A stretch of 64,000 nt of DNA, taken from positions 310,001 through 374,000 of the forward strand of contig NZ_FQXG01000007.1 of the NCBI RefSeq assembly GCF_900129905.1, in the 5' to 3' direction. Numbering within the stretch: the first letter of the stretch is position 1; every line of letters begins with the position of its first letter. The notes beneath the pieces are model-generated. The model searched no databases, had not been told where the DNA came from, and saw only the letters and a program-made list of their open reading frames with translations. This stretch comes from Ferrimonas marina (GTDB taxonomy: Bacteria; Pseudomonadota; Gammaproteobacteria; Enterobacterales; Shewanellaceae). Position numbers and translations under genes: made by a program. This document shows positions 1 to 10,654 of the stretch, one piece after another.

Positions 1-120
1 CCAGTGGGGAACAGAAGCGCAGTCACACCTGTCTACATTTGCAACAGGGTCTGGCCGGCAGTAGAATTGCCCGCCGCTAATGAGATGTGCCGATGGCACG
101 ATTTGTCCTTGAGGATCCCC

Positions 121-1729
<1,609 letters not shown>

Positions 1730-1783
1730 GCGCCCAAGCCGGTTAAGATTCTCCGACCCCGCGGCCTGCGGGGCATATTATTA

Positions 1784-1814
1784 ACGGGAGCGCCCCATCG
1801 GCGCTCCCGTTTTT
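1784..1814 (+). terminator. Rho-independent terminator of trhP-yfhL
   Basis: An 11-bp perfect stem (ACGGGAGCGCC pairing with 1800-1810) closes a 5-base loop and is followed by a T run. A second GC hairpin sits just upstream at 1757-1773. Only 21 bp separate the T run from the dcuA start codon. Confidence 0.85.
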
Positions 1815-1835
1815 CTGTCCAGCTGGGAGACCTAC

Positions 1836-3137
1836 ATGACCTTAGTGGAACTGACCATCGTGCTGCTGGCGATCTACCTGGGGGCGCGACTGGGCAGCAT
1901 CGGCATCGGCTACGCCGGTGGCATGGGGGTGCTGGCGCTGGCCGTGGTGGGGGTGCCGCCGGGCAATATCCCGGTGGCGGTGATCCTGATCATCATGTCG
2001 GTGATCGCCGCCATCGCCGCCATGCAGCTGGCCGGTGGCATGCAGTACCTGGTGATGCTGGCGGAACGGCTGCTGCGCAGTAATCCTCGACAGATCACCT
2101 TCCTCGCCCCCATGGTGACCTACCTGATGACCCTGATGGCGGGCACCGGCCACACCGCCTTCTCTACCCTGCCGGTGATCACCGAGGTGGCCAAGGAGCA
2201 GGGGATCCGTCCCTCCCGGCCGCTGTCGGTGGCAGTGGTCGCCTCGCAGATCGCCATCACCGCTTCACCGGTCTCCGCCGCCGTGGTGGCGATGTCCGGG
2301 CTGATGGAGCCGTTGGGGGTGAGCTACCTGACCCTGCTGATGGTGACCATCCCCACCACCTTTGTTGCCTGCATGGTGGCGGCGCTGGTGGCCAACCGCC
2401 AGGGTGTGCCGCTGGCTGAGGATCCCATCTACCAGCAGCGCCTGGCCCAGGGGCTGGTGGGTCAGCGTCAGCAGCAGAGCCAGGCCTTGCCCGAGGGGGC
2501 CAAGCGTTCGGTGGCGATCTTCCTGTTGGCTATCCTGGCGGTAGTGGCCTACGCCACCGCCACCAGTCCGGCGGTGGGACTGATCACCGAGCCCACCCTG
2601 GGGCGGGATCACGCCATCATGGTGGTGATGCTCACTGCCGCCACCGCCATCGTCGCCTTCTGCGCCATCGACGCCAGCCAGATCGTCAATCAGTCCACCT
2701 TCAAGTCCGGCATGAGCGCCTGTATCTGTGTGCTGGGGGTCGGCTGGCTGGGGGACAGCTTTGTCTCTGCCCATATCGAAGAGATCAAAGCGCTGGCCGG
2801 TGATCTGGTCCAGGCCTGGCCCTTCCTGCTATCGGTGGCGCTGTTTTTCAGCTCTATGCTGCTCTACTCCCAGGCCGCGGCGACCATTGCGCTGATGCCG
2901 GCGGCGGTCAGCCTGGGGGTGGATCCCGTCACCCTGGTGGCCTCCTTTGCCGCGGTCAGCGCCCTGTTCGTGCTGCCCACCTACCCCACCCTGCTGGCGG
3001 CGGTGGAGATGGACGACACCGGCACCACCCGCATCGGCCGCTTCGTGTTCGATCACCCCTTCCTGCTGGTGGGGGTGACGGCGATCGCCGTGGCGGTCAC
3101 CCTGGGCTTTGTCTGGGGTGAGGTGCTTATCGATTAA
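1836..3137 (+). CDS. dcuA: Anaerobic C4-dicarboxylate transporter DcuA
   Basis: The product is 433 residues, the same length as E. coli DcuA. It has the family pattern from the N-terminal ELTIVLLAIYLGARLG to the C-terminal PTYPTLLAAV-MDDTGTTRIG block and about ten to twelve membrane segments. Dcu carriers exchange fumarate, malate or aspartate for succinate in the inner membrane during anaerobic growth. A GGGAG site lies seven bases before the ATG. The gene begins 21 bp after a strong terminator, so its promoter must lie inside or upstream of that hairpin. It overlaps the convergent ubiT by 11 bp. DcuB is the alternative, but the sequence follows DcuA more closely. Confidence 0.88.
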   Translation: MTLVELTIVLLAIYLGARLGSIGIGYAGGMGVLALAVVGVPPGNIPVAVILIIMSVIAAIAAMQLAGGMQYLVMLAERLLRSNPRQITFLAPMVTYLMTLMAGTGHTAFSTLPVITEVAKEQGIRPSRPLSVAVVASQIAITASPVSAAVVAMSGLMEPLGVSYLTLLMVTIPTTFVACMVAALVANRQGVPLAEDPIYQQRLAQGLVGQRQQQSQALPEGAKRSVAIFLLAILAVVAYATATSPAVGLITEPTLGRDHAIMVVMLTAATAIVAFCAIDASQIVNQSTFKSGMSACICVLGVGWLGDSFVSAHIEEIKALAGDLVQAWPFLLSVALFFSSMLLYSQAAATIALMPAAVSLGVDPVTLVASFAAVSALFVLPTYPTLLAAVEMDDTGTTRIGRFVFDHPFLLVGVTAIAVAVTLGFVWGEVLID

Positions 3138-3504
3138 GCAGCGACAGCAGCGGGTAGCGACTGAGCAGGCTCTTCACCTCCAGCGCCAATTCGGTGTCCC
3201 CCTCCATGGTCAGCTTGCGCTGGAAGAACAGGGCATCGGGATCCGCTTTGCCCAGGCCCACCTGGGCCAGGGCCCCGAGGGAGCCGCTGAGCTTGGCGTC
3301 GGCACTGCCACTGGGCCAGCTGAGCTGAAAGCGCTGACCATCCCAGCCCAGCTCGATGGGCCAGGGCAACTCAAAGGCCGCCAGCTCGACCCGTCGATCG
3401 GTCAAAAACGCCAGCTCACCCTGCTCGGCGGGGGTGGCAAAATGCTGTTGAAGCAGGGGCAGCAGTAGCGCCTTGACCGGCGCCAGCGGAGGAAAAATAT
3501 TCAA
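3127..3504 (-). CDS. ubiT: UbiT, SCP2-domain factor for O2-independent ubiquinone synthesis
   Basis: This 125-residue SCP2-fold protein carries the block DPDALFFQRKLTMEGDTELA, nearly identical to E. coli UbiT (YhbT). UbiT binds lipid quinone precursors and is required for anaerobic ubiquinone synthesis. It is divergent from ubiUV, its known partners. It is about 50 residues shorter than E. coli UbiT, lacking some N-terminal residues and the tail after the SCP2 core. The ORF ends with a normal TAA, so this looks like a compact form and not a broken gene. Confidence 0.85.
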   Translation of the reverse strand: MNIFPPLAPVKALLLPLLQQHFATPAEQGELAFLTDRRVELAAFELPWPIELGWDGQRFQLSWPSGSADAKLSGSLGALAQVGLGKADPDALFFQRKLTMEGDTELALEVKSLLSRYPLLSLLNR

Positions 3505-3634
3505 AACTCAGACCATTTCAGTGACATAACCCCGATAATATCCGACTCAACTGTCGATTTATCTGCGTCACGTCAAAAAACGCCTTCATCCCCCCTGCTA
3601 GAGTAGGGCCGCCCATAACAACGATAATGATCCC

Positions 3635-4630
3635 ATGGAACTGCTTGCCCCGGTCGGCAACCTGGCGGGCCTGAATGCCGCCCTCGATGCCGGTGCCGAC
3701 GCCGTTTACGTCGGCCTCAAAGACGATACCAACGCCCGCCGCTTTGCCGGCCTCAATTTTACCCCCAGCGAACTGGCCCAGGCCGCTCAGCAGTGCCGTC
3801 AACGCGGTCGCCTGCTGTACGTCGCCATCAACACCTTCCCCCAACCGGGTCAGGAGCAGCGCTGGCATCGCGCCGTCGATGCCGCCGCGGAAGCGGGGGT
3901 CAGCGCAGTGATCATGGCGGACCCCGGCTTGCTCGGATACGCCGCCAAGCGTCACCCCAAGCTGGAGCGTCATCTGTCGGTGCAGGCCAGCGCCGCCAAC
4001 CTACCCAGCCTGGCCCTGTATCAGCAGGCCTTTGGTATCACCCGGGCGGTGTTGCCCCGGGTACTGGACATTGAACAGATCGAGCGGATCGCAGCGGACA
4101 GCCCGGTCGAACTGGAGGTGTTCGCCTCCGGCAGCCTCTGTGTCATGGCGGAGGGGCGCTGCCAGCTCTCTACCTGGGTCAGCGGCCAATCCCCCAACTC
4201 CGGTGGCGCCTGCTCACCGGCGGCCCAGGTGCAGTGGCGGGAGACCGAGCAAGGCCGGGAGATCCGCCTCGGTGGTGCGCTACTGGACCGGGTGCCCGCC
4301 GGCGCCCCCGGTGGTTACCCCACGGTCTGCAAAGGGCGCTATCAGGTGGCGGGCTCGCAGTCCCACCCCATCTCCGCCCCCTGCTCACTGTCGACCCTGC
4401 CGCTGCTGCCCCGTCTGGCCCGCGCCGGGATCACCGCACTGAAGCTGGAGGGGCGCCAGCGCAGCCCCCATTACAGTGCCACCATCACCCAGGTGTGGCG
4501 CCAGGCACTGGATCGCCTGGCCAGTGACGGGGAGAGCTACCGAATGGATCCCGCCTGGCAGCAGCAGCTGCGCAAGCTATCGGAAGGGCAGAGCCTCACC
4601 ACCGGCCCCTACCTGGCGGGGTGGCAGTAA
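3635..4630 (+). CDS. ubiU: UbiU, O2-independent ubiquinone hydroxylation protein
   Basis: This U32-family protein is 331 residues, exactly the length of E. coli UbiU. Cysteines fall at 169, 176, 193 and 232, the same numbers as the 4Fe-4S ligands in E. coli UbiU. UbiU pairs with UbiV to hydroxylate the ubiquinone ring without oxygen. No convincing ribosome site precedes the ATG, which is unusual for this window, but the alignment fixes the start. ubiV follows after 16 bp. Confidence 0.95.
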   Translation: MELLAPVGNLAGLNAALDAGADAVYVGLKDDTNARRFAGLNFTPSELAQAAQQCRQRGRLLYVAINTFPQPGQEQRWHRAVDAAAEAGVSAVIMADPGLLGYAAKRHPKLERHLSVQASAANLPSLALYQQAFGITRAVLPRVLDIEQIERIAADSPVELEVFASGSLCVMAEGRCQLSTWVSGQSPNSGGACSPAAQVQWRETEQGREIRLGGALLDRVPAGAPGGYPTVCKGRYQVAGSQSHPISAPCSLSTLPLLPRLARAGITALKLEGRQRSPHYSATITQVWRQALDRLASDGESYRMDPAWQQQLRKLSEGQSLTTGPYLAGWQ

Positions 4631-4646
4631 GATGGAGCGACAGAAT

Positions 4647-5531
4647 ATGAAACTGAGCCTGGCCCCCAACTGGTGGCCGATGAGCCGTCAGCAGCAGCAC
4701 CAGTGGCTGGAGCGCGTGGCCGAGAGCCCGGCCCAGCGGGTCTACCTGGGGGAAAACGTCTGTATCCTGCGTGACCGGCTCGCCCCCCGCACCCTGCTGG
4801 AGGCGGCCCAGGCGCTGCGGGACAGCGGCAAGGAGGTGATCCTCACCAGCCTCAACCTGGTGGCCAGTGAGCGGGAGTTGGCGCTGCTGGAGCGGCTGTG
4901 TCAGCAGGGGGAGTTTGCCATTGAGGCCAACGACATGGCGGCGGTGGCCCTGGCCCACCAGCATGGCCTGCCCTTTGTCGCCGGCAGCGGACTGAACCTG
5001 TACAACCCGGACAGCCTGGCCTGGATGCTGAGCCTGGGGATGACCGGCTACCAGCCGCCGCTGGAGATGGCCGCCGAAACCCTGGCGGATCTGATGCAGG
5101 CCTGTCAGCAGCGGGGGCTACGTGACCAGTTCGAGCTGGAGCTGCTGGGCTACGGCAGTCCCGCTCTGGCGGTGTCCGCCCGCTGCAGCACCGCCCGCGC
5201 TGCCGGGCGCAATCGCCAGCGCTGCGACAAGGTGTGCCAACACCACGGAGCCCAGCCGGTGGAAACTCTGGAGGGGCAAGCGATCCTGCGGCTCAATGGC
5301 ACCCAGGTGCACGGTCATCAGCCTATCGACCTGTTGGGTCAGCTGGACCGGCTAGAGGCTTTGGGAGTGGATTGGTTGCGGGTGGATCTCGGCCCCGAAG
5401 GCGATGGCTCCTGGCTGCCGGCCTTGGCTGAGGCCCTGGCCCAGCGCCAGCCTGAATTTACCCCACCGGTCGCGGGTGCACGCCAGTTCTGGCAGCGTCA
5501 GGCCGGCGAGGTCGCCCTGTTCGGTGACTAG
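4647..5531 (+). CDS. ubiV: UbiV, O2-independent ubiquinone hydroxylation protein
   Basis: The second U32 subunit is 294 residues. With the ATG at 4647 the cysteines fall at 39, 180, 193 and 197, identical in number to the E. coli UbiV cluster ligands, and a GGAG lies nine bases upstream. The earlier ATG at 4632 would add five residues. UbiV forms the UbiU-UbiV heterodimer. The TAG stop is part of the first unit of a CTAGCAC heptamer array that fills the space behind the gene. Confidence 0.95.
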   Translation: MKLSLAPNWWPMSRQQQHQWLERVAESPAQRVYLGENVCILRDRLAPRTLLEAAQALRDSGKEVILTSLNLVASERELALLERLCQQGEFAIEANDMAAVALAHQHGLPFVAGSGLNLYNPDSLAWMLSLGMTGYQPPLEMAAETLADLMQACQQRGLRDQFELELLGYGSPALAVSARCSTARAAGRNRQRCDKVCQHHGAQPVETLEGQAILRLNGTQVHGHQPIDLLGQLDRLEALGVDWLRVDLGPEGDGSWLPALAEALAQRQPEFTPPVAGARQFWQRQAGEVALFGD

Positions 5532-5576
5532 CACCTAGCACCTAGCACCTAGCACCTAGCACCTAGCACCTAGCAA
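5528..5576. repeat. Tandem heptamer array, 7 x CTAGCAC
   Basis: Six perfect copies of CTAGCAC and a seventh ending in A run from the ubiV stop codon into the gap before the convergent membrane-protein gene. Related CTAG heptamer arrays lie at 62902-62933 and 63013-63068. CTAG is usually rare in gammaproteobacterial genomes. Confidence 0.95.
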
Positions 5577-5583
5577 GGCGAGA

Positions 5584-6252
5584 CTACTGCTGGCGGCGTA
5601 CCAGCACCAGCACGTACAACAGCCAGATCCCGACAAACAGCAACAGCAGCCAGCCGGTCAGGGCGGGCCACCAGATGGCGGGGCGTTCGGCGCCGAATTG
5701 GCCAAAGGCGTAGCGGTCCATCAGCATCAGGTCGCGCTCCGGATCCAGCAGCAACAGCAGGGCGCAGCCCGCCGCCGCCATGGCCGGCAACACCCCCCAG
5801 CGCGGTGGTAGCTCGGTGAGGATGGCAAAGCAGTAGATCACCGCACAGATCGGGGTCATCAGGTAGAAGGCGGTCATCGCCTTGCTGTGCAGCGGCCCCA
5901 CGTTAACCGGGAACAGTCCACAGGCGGCCACACTAAGGGCCAGCAGGACCCCGGAGATGTGCAATGAAACGGTCAGCGGTGCATCGCGACGGATCCAGGC
6001 CTGGGAGCTGAAACAGAGCACCAGCGCCAGGCCCCCGAAGAACAGGCCGCCATTGACCAGCACCGCCAGGGTAGAGGTGTCGTAACGCCCCAACTCCGAC
6101 AGGGTGTGGGTCAGGAAGCTGAACGATTCATCCGCATCCCCCTGGTAGACCCAGGCTGCCAACAGGGAGGGAACCACCAGCATCAGCAGGCCGATCACAC
6201 CAACCCGGTTCGCCAGTCGAACCAGGATGGGATCGTCGCTTTTCGTCATCAC
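5584..6252 (-). CDS. DUF998-like integral membrane protein
   Basis: The 222-residue product has about six hydrophobic segments and little else. The arrangement, with a loop containing THTLSELGRYDTS after the first segment and a final helix ending in basic residues, resembles the DUF998 family, whose function is not known. It is convergent with ubiUV and divergent from the Aer-like gene. Starts at 6252 and 6249 are both possible. Confidence 0.7.
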   Translation of the reverse strand: MMTKSDDPILVRLANRVGVIGLLMLVVPSLLAAWVYQGDADESFSFLTHTLSELGRYDTSTLAVLVNGGLFFGGLALVLCFSSQAWIRRDAPLTVSLHISGVLLALSVAACGLFPVNVGPLHSKAMTAFYLMTPICAVIYCFAILTELPPRWGVLPAMAAAGCALLLLLDPERDLMLMDRYAFGQFGAERPAIWWPALTGWLLLLFVGIWLLYVLVLVRRQQ

Positions 6253-6440
6253 TCGACACTCTCACAAAATAACACCCGGATACTCTATCCCTCCGCCACC
6301 AGAAACGCAGCTTTTTCTCCCCAGGATCGGAGCCGGCGCAAACTCGAGTACGGCTGAATCCACCGCCGAAACCATTGAAGTAATTGCACAAATTTAATGG
6401 TATTTTGTGACCGGCAGCAAAACAAGGAGCAACACCCGAC

Positions 6441-7988
6441 ATGGATCACGGCCAACCCAGCCGACGTCACCAGCAGATCCTCCTCAGTGAGAGTGACGAG
6501 CTGATCTCCACCACGGATCTCCGTGGCTACCTCACCTACGCCAACGACGACTTTGTCCGCATCTCCGGCTACAGCGAAGCGGAACTGATTGGCAAGAATC
6601 ACAACCTGGTGCGCCACCGCAGCATGCCCAGCGCCGCCTTTGCCGAGCTGTGGCAACACCTCAAACGGGCCCAGCCCTGGCGCGGCGTGGTCAAGAACCG
6701 CGCCAAGGATGGCCGCTTCTACTGGGTCGATGCCTACGTCACCCCCATCTTCGAACAGGGCCAGGTGGTGGGCTACCAATCAGTGCGGCGCAAGGCCAGC
6801 CCGGCGCTTATCCAGCGCGCGGAGCAGCAGTACCGCCAGCTCAGCCAGGGCAAAAAGCCCACCCCGGAACTGTCTCCTGGTCAGCGCCTGGCCGTGGCCA
6901 TCGCCTTGGCTCTGGCCACGCTGTCGCTGAGCCTGTGGCAGGGGGGCGTGACCGCGGCCCTACCCTGCCTGATACTGCTGGTTCTGTTGGCCGCCCTGTT
7001 TCGTCATGAGCTGTGGTCTTTGCCGCGCCAGCTTAAACAACAGATGGCCCAGAGTGACAGCGTCAGTCGTGGTATCTATTGCGGCTCCGGCCTGACCGGC
7101 CTGCATGGCTTCCAGCAAGCGCTGACCGAGGCCCGATTGCAGGGGGTGCTGGGACGCAGCGAAGACAGCGGTACCCGACTGCAACACACCGCCGAGCAGT
7201 TGGATCGGCTGGTGCAGCAGAGCAACGAGCAGGTGGCCGATCAGCGGCAACGACTGGATCAGATCGCCGCAGCCACCGAGCAGTTGAACGTCAGCATCAC
7301 CGAGGTAGCCCGGGCGGCCACCGACAACGGCGAGCAGATCAGCCAGGCAGCGCAGCAGTGCCTGCAGGCGGAGCAACAGGTGCGGACCAACCAGGCCAGC
7401 ATCGCTGCCGTGGCCCAGGCCAGCGCCAGTGCCAGCGACGGCGCCACGGAGCTGCAACAGCAGACCCAGCGGGTGGCCGACACCATGGCGGAGATCGACG
7501 CCATCGCCGAGCAAACCAACCTGCTGGCACTCAATGCCGCCATCGAGGCCGCCCGCGCCGGTGAGCAGGGCCGCGGCTTTGCCGTGGTGGCCGATGAGGT
7601 ACGTGCCCTGTCCGGCCGTACCCAGCAGGCCACCCTGGCGATCCAAAGCTGTGTTGAACAGATGCAACAGGCTCTGCAGCACTGGGTGGAAACCCAGCAG
7701 CAGAACCGAGAGCGCGCTGATCTGTGCGCCGAGGCTGCCCAGCACGCGGCCAGCGTGTTAAGTCAGGCCCAGCAGGGGATCAGCGACAGTGCCCAGCGGG
7801 TGGCCCAGACCGCTCTGGCCACCGAACAGCAAAGCGCCGCGGCGGCGGAGATCGCCAGCCACCTGGTGCAACTGGAAGGGGTCAGCCAGACCCTGCAACA
7901 GCACAGCGAGGGCGTGGCAGAGCAGAGCCAGGCGGTGCAATCCGAGGTGGCCGGACTGTCGCAGCTGCACCGCACCTTCGAGCGTTAG
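6441..7988 (+). CDS. Aer-like PAS-domain methyl-accepting chemotaxis protein
   Basis: A 515-residue chemoreceptor. A PAS domain spans about residues 15-120 ([26 protein letters not shown]), as in the FAD-binding energy sensor Aer. A pair of membrane helices follows at about 145-190. The cytoplasmic signalling domain contains the conserved hairpin tip with [18 protein letters not shown]. There is no periplasmic domain, so it should sense internal redox state or energy. An AAGGAG lies 11 bases upstream of the ATG. Whether it binds FAD cannot be told from the sequence alone. Confidence 0.85.
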   Translation: MDHGQPSRRHQQILLSESDELISTTDLRGYLTYANDDFVRISGYSEAELIGKNHNLVRHRSMPSAAFAELWQHLKRAQPWRGVVKNRAKDGRFYWVDAYVTPIFEQGQVVGYQSVRRKASPALIQRAEQQYRQLSQGKKPTPELSPGQRLAVAIALALATLSLSLWQGGVTAALPCLILLVLLAALFRHELWSLPRQLKQQMAQSDSVSRGIYCGSGLTGLHGFQQALTEARLQGVLGRSEDSGTRLQHTAEQLDRLVQQSNEQVADQRQRLDQIAAATEQLNVSITEVARAATDNGEQISQAAQQCLQAEQQVRTNQASIAAVAQASASASDGATELQQQTQRVADTMAEIDAIAEQTNLLALNAAIEAARAGEQGRGFAVVADEVRALSGRTQQATLAIQSCVEQMQQALQHWVETQQQNRERADLCAEAAQHAASVLSQAQQGISDSAQRVAQTALATEQQSAAAAEIASHLVQLEGVSQTLQQHSEGVAEQSQAVQSEVAGLSQLHRTFER

Positions 7989-8032
7989 CGCAGCGAACGG
8001 ACCATCTGACGCTGATACCAGCCAGCAGAGAT

Positions 8033-8061
8033 AAAAAAACGCCGTGCAATTGCACGGCGTT
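8033..8061 (-). terminator. Terminator of proBA, probably bidirectional
   Basis: The palindrome AACGCCGTGC-AATT-GCACGGCGTT at 8038-8061 is followed on the minus strand by seven T residues, ending proBA. On the plus strand the tail is only moderately T-rich, but it also lies right after the Aer-like gene. Confidence 0.85.
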
Positions 8062-8081
8062 GTTGTCTCAGAGCCAGTCGC

Positions 8082-9335
8082 TTAACCGCGAACGGTGTAA
8101 TCCCCCTGACCCACCCATTTGTAGGTGGTCAGTGCCTCCAGCCCCATCGGGCCACGGGCATGCAGCTTCTGGGTGCTCACCGCCACCTCGGCCCCCAGGC
8201 CAAACTGGCTGCCGTCGGTGAAGCGGGTGCTGGCATTGACGTACACCGCCGCCGAGTTGATGGCGTTGAGGAAGCGCTCGGCGCTGGCGATGTCATCGGT
8301 GAGGATGCCATCGGAGTGCTCACTGGAGTGGTGGCGAATATGGGCGATGGCTGCATCGAGGTCGTCCACCACCTTGACCCCCAGCACCAGGGCCAGCCAC
8401 TCCTGATCGAAGTCATCGGCACCGGCGGGGATCGCCTCCGGCAGCAACACCAGGGCACGGGGACAGGCACGCAGCTCCACCCCGGCCTCGCGCAGCTGTT
8501 GACCCAGCACCGGCAGCACCTGCTCCGCCACGGCCTGATCCACCAGCAGGGTCTCCAGCGCGTTGCAGACGGTGGGACGCTGTACCTTGGCGTTGAGCAC
8601 CACCTCGTTGACCCGACTCAGATCCGCATGGCGATCGACAAAGAGGTGACATACCCCGATACCGCCAGTGATCACCGGGATCCGTGCCTGCTCACGGCAC
8701 AAGCGGTGCAGACCGGCGCCGCCGCGGGGGATCAGCATGTCGACGTGGCTGTCCATCTGCATCAGCGCCGTTACCAATGCACGGTCCGGTGAGTCGATCA
8801 GCTGGATCGCGCCCTTGGCCAGGCCCTGGCTCTCCAGCGCCTGGTGGATCGCCGCCAGCAGCGCCCGGTTGGAGCGCAGGGTCTCCTTGCCGCCGCGCAG
8901 GATGGCGGCGTTGCCGGTCTTCAGCGCCAGCACGGAAACGTCCACGGTGACGTTGGGGCGTGCCTCGTAGATCACCCCCAGTACCCCCAGGGGGATACGG
9001 CGGCGGGACAGACGCAGGCCGTTGTCCAGCAGTCGGCTGTCGATCGCCTCACCAACCGGATCCGGCAGGGCGATCACCGTGTCGATGTCGGCCCGGATGG
9101 CGTCCAGGCGCTCCGGGGTCAGCAGCAGGCGATCCAGCATTGCTCCCTGCAGCCCGGCTGCTTCCGCAGCGGCCATATCCTCGGCATTGGCCGCCAGGAT
9201 AGCGTCCTGGTGCTGACCCAGGGCAGTGCTGATGGCACTCAGCAGCGCCTGCTTCTGCGGGGCGCTGAGGCCCAGCAGCTGGTAACTGGCCTCCCGGGCG
9301 GCTTCGCCCAGGGCTAGAAGAGGGTTTTGACTCAT
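8082..9335 (-). CDS. proA: Glutamate-5-semialdehyde dehydrogenase (gamma-glutamyl phosphate reductase)
   Basis: ProA reduces gamma-glutamyl phosphate to glutamate semialdehyde with NADPH in proline synthesis. The 417-residue length equals that of E. coli ProA. The catalytic cysteine is C257 in [14 protein letters not shown], and [10 protein letters not shown] marks the cofactor-binding region. The ATG overlaps the proB stop by four bases (ATGA), so the two enzymes, which hand over a labile intermediate, are translationally coupled. Confidence 0.97.
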   Translation of the reverse strand: MSQNPLLALGEAAREASYQLLGLSAPQKQALLSAISTALGQHQDAILAANAEDMAAAEAAGLQGAMLDRLLLTPERLDAIRADIDTVIALPDPVGEAIDSRLLDNGLRLSRRRIPLGVLGVIYEARPNVTVDVSVLALKTGNAAILRGGKETLRSNRALLAAIHQALESQGLAKGAIQLIDSPDRALVTALMQMDSHVDMLIPRGGAGLHRLCREQARIPVITGGIGVCHLFVDRHADLSRVNEVVLNAKVQRPTVCNALETLLVDQAVAEQVLPVLGQQLREAGVELRACPRALVLLPEAIPAGADDFDQEWLALVLGVKVVDDLDAAIAHIRHHSSEHSDGILTDDIASAERFLNAINSAAVYVNASTRFTDGSQFGLGAEVAVSTQKLHARGPMGLEALTTYKWVGQGDYTVRG

Positions 9336-10444
9336 AACACCACCAAATCGTTTCTGTGGATCACCGCCGGGCCATGGCTGAAGCCCAGGGTGGTTTCGAT
9401 GTCGCTGGAGTGGATCCCGCGCATCTGTTCAATCTCGCTTGCCCCGTAGCGGGCGATGCCCCGGGCCACCGGCTTGCCGTCAGGATCGGTCAATACCAGG
9501 GTGGCACCGCGTAAAAACTGCCCCTCCACCTTGAGGATCCCCTTGGCCAACAGGCTGGAGCCCTGCTGACACAGGGCACGGACCGCGCCGGCATCCAGCT
9601 GCAGGCTGCCGTTGGGCGGCGGGCCGGCCAGGATCCAACGCTTGCGGCTGTCCAGGGCCGAGTGCTGGGGCAGGAAGCGGGTTCCCACCGCCTCACCGCG
9701 GCACAGACGCTCAATCACGCCGTCGCGGCGGCCTGCGGCCACCACCACCTCCACCCCGGCGCGCACCGCCACATCCGCCGCCTGCAGCTTGGTGGCCATG
9801 CCACCGGTGCCCAGGCTGGTGCCGCTGTCACCGGCCAGCGCTCGCAGCGCATCGTCGATCCGCGCTACCTCAGGGATCAGCTTGGCATCAGGGTGCTTGC
9901 GGGGATCGGCGTCGTACAGCCCCTCCTGATCGGTCAGCAGCAACAACAAGTCAGCCTGGGCTAGCAGTGCCGCCAGGGCGGACAGGTTGTCGTTGTCCCC
10001 CACCTTGATCTCGGCGATGGCCACCGCGTCGTTCTCGTTGATCACCGGGATGATGCGGTTATCCAGCAACGCCTGCAGGGTATCCCGGGCGTTGAGGTAG
10101 CGCTCGCGGTCATCCAGATCGGCCCGGGTCAGCAGGATCTGCCCCACGTGCAGGCCATAGAGGTTGAACAGCTGCTCCCAGGCCTGGATCAACTGGCTCT
10201 GCCCCACCGCCGCCAGCATCTGCTTACTGGCCAGGGAGTCACTGAGCTCGGGAAACCCCAGGTGTTCGCGACCGGCGGCGATGGCGCCGGAGGTGACCAG
10301 CACGATCTCCACCCCGGCCTGGTGCAGCCGGGCCATCTGTCGCACCAGCTCCACCATATGGGCACGGTCCAGCCGGGTGGTGCCACCGGTGAGCACACTG
10401 GTGCCCAGCTTCACCACCACCCGCTTGGGGGCTTGTCTTACCAT
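9332..10444 (-). CDS. proB: Glutamate 5-kinase
   Basis: ProB phosphorylates glutamate, the first and feedback-controlled step of proline synthesis. The 370-residue product has an amino-acid kinase domain ([43 protein letters not shown]) followed by a C-terminal PUA domain from about residue 275. I place the start at 10444 ([14 protein letters not shown]), where it aligns with E. coli ProB; a longer frame would add 20 residues without homology. The ribosome site is weak (GAG). Confidence 0.96.
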   Translation of the reverse strand: MVRQAPKRVVVKLGTSVLTGGTTRLDRAHMVELVRQMARLHQAGVEIVLVTSGAIAAGREHLGFPELSDSLASKQMLAAVGQSQLIQAWEQLFNLYGLHVGQILLTRADLDDRERYLNARDTLQALLDNRIIPVINENDAVAIAEIKVGDNDNLSALAALLAQADLLLLLTDQEGLYDADPRKHPDAKLIPEVARIDDALRALAGDSGTSLGTGGMATKLQAADVAVRAGVEVVVAAGRRDGVIERLCRGEAVGTRFLPQHSALDSRKRWILAGPPPNGSLQLDAGAVRALCQQGSSLLAKGILKVEGQFLRGATLVLTDPDGKPVARGIARYGASEIEQMRGIHSSDIETTLGFSHGPAVIHRNDLVVL

Positions 10445-10476
10445 TGGATATTGCTCATTTCTGTCATTTGTTCCAG

Positions 10477-10506
10477 TAAACCCCATCCAAGCGGTGTTTC
10501 TCAAGG
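10477..10506 (-). promoter_or_regulatory. Candidate sigma-70 promoter of proBA
   Basis: On the minus strand TTGAGA and TTTACT are separated by 18 bp, placing the start near 10470, about 26 bases before the proB ATG. Confidence 0.4.
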
Positions 10507-10601
10507 TAAAAACACGTCAAAGGGGCCCGGGATCGGCAGATCAACCCAGATTGATATAGGGAGCAGTCGCTTACCCAGGCCGGCAAGTGGATAAAAAAGG
10601 C

Positions 10602-10631
10602 AAAAAAAACGCCGAGGGAGACCCTCGGCGT
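10602..10631 (-). terminator. Terminator of the purine permease gene
   Basis: A 10-bp stem (ACGCCGAGGG with CCCTCGGCGT, three-base loop) is followed on the minus strand by a run of eight T residues. Confidence 0.9.
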
Positions 10632-10654
10632 CGCTACTGCGGTGTGCTTAAGCT

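Noticed and set aside
3555-3575. FNR box between ubiT and ubiU
   Set aside because: TTTAT-CTGC-GTCAC matches only 7 of 10 defined bases; regulation by FNR is plausible from E. coli but not supported enough here.
5528-5576. CRISPR array
   Set aside because: The units are contiguous 7-mers without spacers, so this is a simple tandem repeat.
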